Below are positions 7,242-14,600 of a stretch of 18,076 bases of DNA, one piece after another. The first letter of the stretch is position 1; every line of letters starts with the position of its first letter. A model generated the notes under the pieces. It had not been told where the DNA came from, did no database searches, and saw only the letters and a program-made list of their open reading frames with translations. The translations under genes were made by a program, and so were the position numbers. Source of the DNA: Anaerolineales bacterium (lineage in GTDB: Bacteria > Chloroflexota > Anaerolineae > Anaerolineales > Villigracilaceae). The stretch is taken from positions 1-18,076 of the forward strand of contig JAFGKO010000183.1 of the NCBI GenBank assembly GCA_016928525.1, in the 5' to 3' direction.

Positions 7242-8720
7242 ATGAGAAAATTGAGCTTTGCCCTGATTGGAATTGGCTTGCTGCTTATTGCAATTTTTGT
7301 ATGGGCCGATTCCCTCGGGTTGGGTGGAGATAGCGGTATCGGCGCTTCACAATTACTGGGCATTCAGGTGGGAGTTGTAGCTGCTCTTGTCGGTATCGGC
7401 TTGTTGACTACCAATAGAGACAAGAATATTTCAGTCGGGAGACAGTTCTCTCCTGCGAAAATTTGGGATCTCCCTATCCTGTATTGGGTACTCTTCACTT
7501 TTTTGATCGCATACGTATCTTTTTTTCTTCTGCCGGTCTTTTTTTCCAAACTTCAGATTCAATATCTAACGAAATACATTCCTGATGCGTTTGTTACGCA
7601 CATTGGCTTTGATATCGAAGCAATAGTCAGCCGTATCGAGAATTGGTTGCGAACCGGCCAATCTCCTTACTCTGACGGTTTCATTGCATATCCGCCGCTT
7701 ACGATTGCTGTTTTTGCGACTTTCTCGATTATCGGATACCCCGCTTACTTCAAAGTGATTGTAAGTATTACCGTTCTGGCTTATCTGGTTGCAGCCCTGA
7801 TCATCCCACTGTTGCTTGTCCCCAAACGAAATCAAACCCTCCTGCTGTTATTTTTTATCACGGGACTTTTTTCTTACGGACTTCAATTCGAGCAGGAGCG
7901 GGGCCAGTTCAATCTGATTGCGTTTGCATTTTGCTTGATCGCTATTTATATTTTCCACTTCCAGCCCAGGTTTCGTTTTTTTGCTTACCTGCTTTTCTCT
8001 CTTTCGATTCAATTAAAAGTATATCCTGTCTTTTTTGTTGTTATGTTTGTAGACGATTGGAGGGATTGGCAAAGCATCGTCAAACGCTTCCTGGGGCTTG
8101 GATTATTCAATTTTTCATTACTTTTTGTCTTGGGTCACAAGCTGTTTTTGGATTTTATGCATTCCATAACGGAATATCAATTGCTGCAAAGTTCCAGGTA
8201 TGAAAATCTGTCTATCAAGGGGTTCGTATACTATCTCTCGAATGAGGTCTTTGGAATGGCCGGAACAAGCTCTCCTGCATTTACGAGGGTTGCCGAAACG
8301 TTCTTCTGGTTGTTATTAGGCACATGTTTTCTGATTCTTATTGGGTATGCTATTTTCCGTAAAACACGCGGATTGAACCTTTATTTGCTGCTGATTTGCA
8401 CAATCGCTGCCTTGATCATTCCTTCAGTTAGTAATGACTATAAGCTTTCAATCTTAATTGCTCCGATGACTTTGGCGTTTTGTTGTTTGCCTGAGATCGT
8501 GGATCCTAAAAAGAAAGTATTCTCAATCTTGCTGTTAGTGCTTGCTTCTTTTTCCTATTGGACAACCCTGTATCCTGCAACGGTAAAACCTGAGTATCTG
8601 GGTAGAAATTTCCCTGCATTGATCATCATATTAATTTCAATCACAGTTTTGCACTTCCTGGTTCCATATACTATTGGAAATAGTCCGATAAGCAACAATC
8701 CTCACGAGGTCGATAAATGA
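7242..8720 (+). CDS. GT87-like (DUF2029) polytopic GT-C glycosyltransferase, paralogue 2
   Basis: A 492-residue polytopic membrane protein, nearly the same length as the product of 1574-3055 and co-linear with it: two N-terminal helices (1-57), SPYSDGFIAYPPLT (141-154), TGLFSYGLQFEQERGQFN (207-224), a lysine-containing SIQLKVYPVFF (255-265) and DDWRDW (271-276). Unlike paralogue 1 it keeps the ERGQ-x-N signature common in GT87 enzymes. D124 (GFD) is a candidate catalytic acid in the first extracytoplasmic loop. It probably adds a sugar from a polyprenyl-phosphate donor on the outer face. The gene begins 7 bp after the aminotransferase stop, with only a weak AGG ahead of the ATG, and overlaps the kinase gene by 4 bp. 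Donor and acceptor are unknown; the link to the 3-acetamido sugar comes from operon position alone. Confidence 0.78.
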   Translation: MRKLSFALIGIGLLLIAIFVWADSLGLGGDSGIGASQLLGIQVGVVAALVGIGLLTTNRDKNISVGRQFSPAKIWDLPILYWVLFTFLIAYVSFFLLPVFFSKLQIQYLTKYIPDAFVTHIGFDIEAIVSRIENWLRTGQSPYSDGFIAYPPLTIAVFATFSIIGYPAYFKVIVSITVLAYLVAALIIPLLLVPKRNQTLLLLFFITGLFSYGLQFEQERGQFNLIAFAFCLIAIYIFHFQPRFRFFAYLLFSLSIQLKVYPVFFVVMFVDDWRDWQSIVKRFLGLGLFNFSLLFVLGHKLFLDFMHSITEYQLLQSSRYENLSIKGFVYYLSNEVFGMAGTSSPAFTRVAETFFWLLLGTCFLILIGYAIFRKTRGLNLYLLLICTIAALIIPSVSNDYKLSILIAPMTLAFCCLPEIVDPKKKVFSILLLVLASFSYWTTLYPATVKPEYLGRNFPALIIILISITVLHFLVPYTIGNSPISNNPHEVDK

Positions 8721-9418
8721 ATTCTATAGTTGCTACTGTTCTCACTTTTGTGATAGCGCTTGCCTTCCTGCGCATAATGGACTTCTTTGCCCATCGCGGC
8801 TGGATCGAATCGCGTTTGAGCCGCAAACTTATCCACATTGGCACGGGGCCGATTTTTGTGCTGTGCTGGCTGCTCTTTCCGGATGCGCCTGAGTCACGTT
8901 GGCTGGCCGCGCTAGTCCCGTTTGCGATCACGGTCCAGTTTGCGCTGGTGGGACTGGGGATCATGAAAGACGAGGCTTCGGTCAAGGCCATGTCGCGTAC
9001 CGGAGACCGGCGCGAAATCCTGCGCGGACCGCTCTTCTACGGCATCATGTTCGTCACCCTGACAGTCATTTTTTGGAAAGATTCGCCTGTCGGTATGACG
9101 GCGCTGATGATCATGTGCGGCGGTGATGGTATTGCAGATTTGGTTGGGCGATACTATAACTCTAACAAGTTGCCACACAGCCCCAGTAAAACGGTCGCCG
9201 GCTCTATCAGCGTGTTCTTTGGCGGCTGGTTGCTCTCAGCCTTTATCCTGGTAATCTATGTGGGTACAGGAGTATTTGCGAAGCCATTTGCAACCTATCT
9301 GTTACCTTTGACAATCATTGCCTTTGTGAGCATGCTGATCGAATCTTTACCTTTCAAAGATATCGACAATATTACGGTCACTGTGATGGCGGCAGTGCTG
9401 GGATATCTCCTGTTCTAA
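8717..9418 (+). CDS. Phytol/dolichol/polyprenol kinase family membrane protein
   Basis: A 233-residue integral membrane protein with about six or seven helices. Signatures of the VTE5/Sec59-type CTP-dependent polyprenol kinase family, related to CDP-diglyceride synthetases, are RKLIHIGTG (36-44), RGPLFYG (103-109), GGDGIADLVGRYY (135-147), SPSKTVAGS (155-163) and ESLPFKDIDN (209-218). These enzymes phosphorylate a long-chain isoprenoid alcohol. The start overlaps the second GT87-like stop (ATGA) behind GAGG at 8706-8709, and a terminator follows the stop. In plants and phototrophs the family handles phytol. Here, with two polyprenyl-phosphate-sugar synthase-like GT2 genes and two GT-C genes, a polyprenol or dolichol-like carrier is the more natural substrate; this is inference from context. 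Confidence 0.82.
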   Translation: MNSIVATVLTFVIALAFLRIMDFFAHRGWIESRLSRKLIHIGTGPIFVLCWLLFPDAPESRWLAALVPFAITVQFALVGLGIMKDEASVKAMSRTGDRREILRGPLFYGIMFVTLTVIFWKDSPVGMTALMIMCGGDGIADLVGRYYNSNKLPHSPSKTVAGSISVFFGGWLLSAFILVIYVGTGVFAKPFATYLLPLTIIAFVSMLIESLPFKDIDNITVTVMAAVLGYLLF

Positions 9419-9434
9419 CCGAGTTGATTTACGC

Positions 9435-9466
9435 AAAAGAGCACAGGCTGGCGACTGTGCTCTTTT
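9435..9466. terminator. Bidirectional intrinsic terminator
   Basis: AAAAGAGCACAG (9435-9446) pairs perfectly with CTGTGCTCTTTT (9455-9466) around an 8-nt loop. The A4 and T4 ends give a short U-run in either direction. It lies 16 bp after the kinase stop and 24 bp from the end of the convergent deacetylase gene, so it can serve both. Confidence 0.85.
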
Positions 9467-9490
9467 CGTACTACGGTTTGTCTTGACGTC

Positions 9491-10237
9491 TCAGTTTTCC
9501 GGCTTCTCTTCCTGCTCTTCCAGAATCATCACTTTGTAGGCTTCGGCGTATTTCAAACCTTTTTCCTTGCCTTCCTCTTCAGCCCATTTGCGCATCCAAT
9601 CATCCACATCGTGCGTATCCACCTGGCTAACGTGCTTCTTCAGCGCAGAGATTTTGGTGTCGATGGTGTCGGCGATGTCCACCCAGGTGTCGGGCTTTTC
9701 AGAGCCGTGGATGTAAACTCGTTTTACGTTATGCGGTTCATAACCTTCATCCAGCAGTTTGGCAAATAACAGGCGTGACCCTGCCGAGGGGAAGGCGGCA
9801 TACAGGGCCAGTTGCGCCGCAGCGCGATGGTCGGGGTGGTTGATGTAGCCGTTGCCATAGAAGACTGCTTGCGGGTCGCCGATGACGATTACTTCTGGTT
9901 TGTAACGGCGGATGAGTTTGGTAACTTCTTTGCGCAGGGCGACGGTCGGTTCCAGTTCGCCGTCCGGTTGGTGCATGAAGATGGTTTGCTGGATACCGAG
10001 GACTTCGTTAGCGGCGAGTTGTTCACCCTCACGTATGGTTGCAAGAGTCGGCTTGTAGTCGGCGGCATGCTCGGGGTCGTTCGATCCGGCGGAGCCATCC
10101 GTAATAATGACAGTAATGATTTCGCATCCGGCCTTTGCCCACTTTGCCAGCGTTCCGGCAACGGTAAAATCCTGGTCATCCGGGTGGGCGTGGATGCTCA
10201 TCGCAGTTTTGGGGACGTATTCTATTTTGTCACTCAT
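9491..10237 (-). CDS. PIG-L/LmbE family zinc-dependent deacetylase
   Basis: The 248-residue product has the zinc-site motif HAHPDDQD (16-23) near the N-terminus and NHPDHRAA (143-150) in the middle. By comparison with MshB-type enzymes, His18, Asp21 and His147 are the probable zinc ligands, and the first Asp of the PDD triplet the general base. The family removes acetyl groups from N-acetylglucosamine conjugates (GlcNAc-PI, mycothiol and bacillithiol precursors, other glycosides) in the cytoplasm; the substrate here is open. There is no signal peptide. The C-terminal tail is highly acidic (EEQEEKPEN). It faces the sugar cluster tail to tail and is divergent from the MFS gene. No good SD precedes the ATG; an AT-rich GATAAAAT lies only about 13 bases upstream, so a leaderless or very short-leader mRNA is possible. 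Confidence 0.88.
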   Translation of the reverse strand: MSDKIEYVPKTAMSIHAHPDDQDFTVAGTLAKWAKAGCEIITVIITDGSAGSNDPEHAADYKPTLATIREGEQLAANEVLGIQQTIFMHQPDGELEPTVALRKEVTKLIRRYKPEVIVIGDPQAVFYGNGYINHPDHRAAAQLALYAAFPSAGSRLLFAKLLDEGYEPHNVKRVYIHGSEKPDTWVDIADTIDTKISALKKHVSQVDTHDVDDWMRKWAEEEGKEKGLKYAEAYKVMILEEQEEKPEN

Positions 10238-10257
10238 AGAGTTGATTTTATCAGACC

Positions 10258-10287
10258 TGATTATGAGGTGTTCTCCTCAACTATAAT
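10258..10287 (+). promoter_or_regulatory. Candidate promoter of the MFS gene
   Basis: A consensus -10 box TATAAT (10282-10287) lies 44 bp before the ATG at 10332, in the 94-bp divergent gap. The best -35 match, TGATTA (10258-10263, 18-bp spacer), is poor, so an activator or extended recognition may be needed. The same gap must also carry the promoter of the minus-strand deacetylase. Confidence 0.45.
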
Positions 10288-10313
10288 ATGAGACTACTAT
10301 TACACAACTAAAA

Positions 10314-10327
10314 AAGGTTGAGACCTT
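10314..10327 (+). promoter_or_regulatory. Small hairpin over the SD-like region of the MFS gene
   Basis: AAGGT and ACCTT pair around a TGAG loop, ending 4 bases before the ATG. The only SD-like sequence (AAGG, 10314-10317) is inside the stem, so the hairpin could damp translation initiation. The stem is only 5 bp, so this is weak evidence. Confidence 0.25.
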
Positions 10328-10331
10328 CATC

Positions 10332-11597
10332 ATGAAACAAATTTTGGCAAATATCAAGAAGATCTATAATGGATTCCCTCGCTTGTTCTGGATCGTTGTC
10401 CTTACGCGTTTCATTGATGCGCTGGGTGGAACGATACTCTTTCCTTTCTTCTCTCTCTATGTCACACAAAAATTTGGCGTGGGCATGATGCAGGCTGGAA
10501 TACTTTTAGGCATGAACTCGTTCTTCGCTTTGGCAGGCAGTACGGTAGGCGGCGCGTTGGCAGACAAATTCGGGCGCAGAAGGTTGATTCTATTCGGATT
10601 GTTATTCAGCGGTTTGAGCAGTCTCTTGCTGGGTCTGGTAAACAGTATGCAGCTGATGTACCCTCTGATCATCGTGGTGGGTCTGCTTGCCAGCGTAGCT
10701 AACCCAGCGCATGAGGCGATGCTGGCTGATATCCTACCTGAAGCTAAGAGACAGGAGGGATACGGTATTCTCCGCGTGGTATTCAATTACGCGTGGATCT
10801 TCGGCACAGCCATGGGCGGGTTGATCGCGGCGCGCTCCTTCTTTATCCTGTTCGTCATTGACGCAATCGTCAGTTGCATTGCCGCGGCACTGCTCTTCCG
10901 TTTGTTACCGGAGACCAAGCCGCAAGTCAGGGAAGAGGCGGGGCACAAGGAAGAAAGCCTCTGGGAAACAGTAAAAGGCTATCGGGTTGTCATCCGTGAT
11001 CTGCCCTTTGTCGGTTTCGTCATTTCAGGGGTGCTGGCATTGATCGTTTACATTCAGCAATATGGCTCACTGGCTGTATTTCTACGGGATGTACACGGTA
11101 TCGACAGCAGAGGCTATGGCGTGATACTTTCCATCACAGGGCTGGAGGTTGTGCTTCTCCAGTTCTGGATCAGTCGTATGATCCGTTCCCGTCCTCCGTT
11201 CCTGATGATGATGTTGGGCGCGGGAATCTTTGCGGTAGGGGTTTTCATGTATGGCATAGTAACTGGGTTTGTGATGTTTGTGATCGCGGCAATCATCGTC
11301 TGCATTGGTGAGATGATCTATTTACCAACCAACCAGGTGATCGTGGCAGGCTTTGCCCCCAAAGATATGCGCGGTCGCTATATGGCAGCCGCAGGGTTCA
11401 TGGTATCGATTTCTAATACAATCGGACCTGGCGCAGCAGGGTATGTTCTCGACAATCTTGATCCACACCTGCTCTGGTACATCGGCGGATTCTTTTGTCT
11501 GGCTTCCGCAGCAGGATATTTTGCTTTGCACTTGAAATTGGGAGCAGAGAAAAGATTTGCGCCAGCAACTACGGAGAAAGAGGCCATCCCCGTCTGA
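10332..11597 (+). CDS. Major facilitator superfamily transporter (drug-efflux-like, 12 helices)
   Basis: The 421-residue protein has the length and hydrophobic pattern of a 12-helix MFS carrier in two halves, with a charged central loop around residues 195-215 (LLPETKPQVREEAGHKEES). MFS motif A appears in the loop after helix 2 as GGALADKFGRRR (73-84). A helix-1 segment LTRFIDALGG and a helix-5 segment reading GTAMGGLIAA are typical of DHA1-type proton antiporters. The second half carries LPTNQVIVAGFAPKDMRGRYMA, also common in this group. It probably exports a small hydrophobic compound or a sugar-type metabolite; the substrate cannot be told. The gene is alone on its strand: divergent from the deacetylase and convergent with the large sensor gene, whose stop is only 19 bp away. 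No terminator is visible in that gap. Confidence 0.85.
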   Translation: MKQILANIKKIYNGFPRLFWIVVLTRFIDALGGTILFPFFSLYVTQKFGVGMMQAGILLGMNSFFALAGSTVGGALADKFGRRRLILFGLLFSGLSSLLLGLVNSMQLMYPLIIVVGLLASVANPAHEAMLADILPEAKRQEGYGILRVVFNYAWIFGTAMGGLIAARSFFILFVIDAIVSCIAAALLFRLLPETKPQVREEAGHKEESLWETVKGYRVVIRDLPFVGFVISGVLALIVYIQQYGSLAVFLRDVHGIDSRGYGVILSITGLEVVLLQFWISRMIRSRPPFLMMMLGAGIFAVGVFMYGIVTGFVMFVIAAIIVCIGEMIYLPTNQVIVAGFAPKDMRGRYMAAAGFMVSISNTIGPGAAGYVLDNLDPHLLWYIGGFFCLASAAGYFALHLKLGAEKRFAPATTEKEAIPV

Positions 11598-11616
11598 TCT
11601 CAAAGGAAACGCGCAC

Positions 11617-14600
11617 TCACTCTTCAGCAATCAATCTCAAAAAAACTTCCACAACTTTTGGATCAAAATGTTTTCCGGACTGCTCCTGAATATATTCCAG
11701 GGCTTGTTCTTTTGTCCAGGCGGGACGATAAGGGCGATTGCTGGTCAACGCATCCCAAACATCCACCACAGCAAAGATGCGCGCAACGAGAGGAATATCA
11801 TCGCCTTTCAATTTGCGAGGATAGCCCGTGCCGTCCCATTTCTCGTGATGACAGTAGGGAATGTCAAGGGCGGGAAGCAAGAACCCGATGGGTGAGAGCA
11901 TCTCATATGCAAAGATAGGATGCTTGTGCATGATTTTCCATTCTTCGTCGGTCAGTGTGTCGGGCTTGAGCAAGATACGATCTGGAACACCCATCTTGCC
12001 TATATCGTGCAACAATGCGCCGCGTCGGATGTGGACCAACTCTTCTTCGCTAATACCCATTTCTTTCGCCATTTGCTTGGTGAGTTCGGTCACACGCAAG
12101 GTATGGCCTTCCGTTTCTCTGTCGCGTAGATCAAGCGCCCGTGACCAGCCCTCGATCGTAGCATCGTATGCTAGGGAGAGCTCTAAGTTGGAATACTGTA
12201 AATTCTTATACAGCGTTGCATTATCAATGGCAATCGCAACCTGGCCAGCCAGTGTTTCCATAAAGCCCAACCATTCTATATCTGGATTGAGCGCTGTGCG
12301 ATGAAAGATCTCCAACACGCCCATGATCTCGCCTTTGACGATCAAAGGAACCCCGAAGTAACAGATAAAGCCCTCTTGATGAAAAGTTGGCGAGCGCAGA
12401 AAATCTGTATTACGTATCCGAAGATCTGGGATATATATGGTTTGCTTTCCCAATGCGGCTCGCCCGGCGTAGCCTTCCCCCAGTCGCAAACGGGTATGTT
12501 GAAGTGAATCTGCCCAAAACCCACTCCCAAGTTCATAGTGCAAACTTTGTTCTTTTGGATCGTATAAAAGAATGACAGCGGCATCCACGCTCAATTCACT
12601 GATCGTATGTTTGAGAACAACCTTGAGCACATGCTGAATATCCATACTCCCCGCAATTGCCTGATCTATCTCTCGCAAAGCCGTGGTTTGCCTGAGGCGA
12701 CGTTGAGCGTCTTCGAACAAGCGCGCGTTCTCAATGGAAATGGCAGCCTGAGCGGCCAGGCTCTGGAGCAGTTGTATTTCTTCTTGCTTGTATGTTCGTT
12801 CTACTTCTTCCTCATATACTTCCACAAGACCAATGACCTGATTGTGGGCAATCAGTGGCAACATCAATAACGTTGTAAGCCCTCTTTTTGCCATATGCGC
12901 AAGTTCAGATTGGTCGGCTTCTTTATCCTTTGAATTGATTGTCAGAGGCTGGCCAGATTCAAGGACTCGACGGGAGGCAGGGTATTCATTTAAGTAATAG
13001 ATCACATCCTTGGCTTCAGCGCGATCTGGATGTTTAGAGCGATGGTCTACGAGGGTTATAACCGCATCCTGCTTGTGGTTCAGGAGTGAAAGGGTGCAAC
13101 CATCCGAACGCGAAATCTGCGCCATTTTTTCGGCTACTGTCTCAAGTACGGATTCCAGGGCTAGATCGGAACTGATGGTTTTGGTGGCTTCATATAGCGT
13201 GGAGAGTTCATGGGCACTGGTGCGTTCCTGCTCAAAAAGGCGGGTGTTTTGGATAGCTGCAGCGGCCTGGAAGGCGAAGAGCGAGAGCAGGTGTTCGTCA
13301 GCTTCGGTAAATTGACGCTCGGAAGCGCCGGTCTCATGTGCTACCAGCACACCAATCAACTCACCTTTGTAGAGCATTGGCACTTCGATGGTGGCCCGGA
13401 CGGCGGTGCCTTCATATTTTTTCGAGCGGCCCTCCCATGTAGAATAATCCTCGATTCGCATTGACTGACGGGTCTGAGCAACGCGTCCGGCCATCCCTTC
13501 ACCGAGTCGCAAACGTGTGCCGATGGGCATAGAAGGGTCGGTGGTGAACGTTACTTCCAATTCCTCACGTACGGGGTCGTAGAGATACATACCACCTGCA
13601 TAAGTGTGTAGCATGGTCGCCGCGTTCTCTACAATGGTTTGAAGCAGGGTGTTCAAGTCATGTTCAGTGGAGAGGTTCATGCTGGTGTCGTACAGAGCGG
13701 CAAATTCCTCGGCGCGGCGGCGAATTTCAGTTTCCGCTTGTTTCTGTTCGGTGATATCATGCGCCACCCACAGCGTGCTATCCGCGTCCATCGGCGAGAT
13801 GGAGGTGGAAAACCAGGTGGGACGCTCGCCAATGGCCAGTTCGTATTCGATATGCATGGTTTGGCCAGTATCTAACGTCCGGCGGATCACGTTGATAAAG
13901 GTTTCAGCTTGTTCTGCGGGGAAGATGTCGCGTAGACTCTGGCCGAGCAATTCTTGTGGCGGCTTATAGAGCAAGCTAGGATCTGTGGGGGCAATGTCGC
14001 GGTAGACTCCTTCGCGGTCAATGACCAACACCACATCCTGCATAGAAGCGAACAGGGCGCGCAGTTCAGCCTCAGATGCGGCCAGCGCCTCTTCCGCTCG
14101 TTTACGCTCGGTGACATCTCGATCAATGCCTAAAACCAGTTCACGTCCTTTGAAGGTGACGATAGATGTTGAGGTTTCGACCGGGAAGATGTGACCGTCG
14201 CGATGGCGGTGGAAGGTTTCCAAATGCAATACACCTGCACGTTTGATTTGGTCCAGGTAGGCGGCGCGCTCTTGAGACGTCCCCTTAGTGATGTTGAGAA
14301 GATCGACTGATCTGCCAATCAATTCCTCGCGCGTGTACCCGTTCATCTGACAGGCGATTTCGTTGCAGTCCACAATTGGCCAATCGACGGCAGGATCGGA
14401 AGGATCGATTAACATCAATGCATCAGGGGAGGCGACAAACAGATGACGGAAGCGTTGTTCGCTCTCACGCAATGCAGCCTCCGCCTGCTTACGCTCGGTG
14501 ATGTCTTTGGAGATACCAAACGTACCAATGATATTCCCTTTTTCATCGCGGAGAGGCATTTTTGTAGTAAGGGCCCATCCCACTTGCCCATCAGGCCATG

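Noticed and set aside
8717..9418. The kinase-family protein as a phosphatidate cytidylyltransferase (CdsA)
   Set aside because: It is shorter and lacks the CdsA C-terminal signature; RKLIHIGTG, GGDGIADLVGR and the ESLPFKDIDN end fit the phytol/dolichol kinase branch.
9491..11597. Deacetylase and MFS genes as part of the sugar operon
   Set aside because: They are separated from it by a bidirectional terminator, and the deacetylase is on the opposite strand; a functional link remains possible but unsupported.
13010..13315. Plus-strand open frames inside the sensor gene (also 12607-12870, 13649-13969, 14443-14736)
   Set aside because: They are antisense to a long, well-conserved multi-domain gene, have no recognisable motifs and carry Ser/Arg/Cys-rich translations typical of shadow frames.
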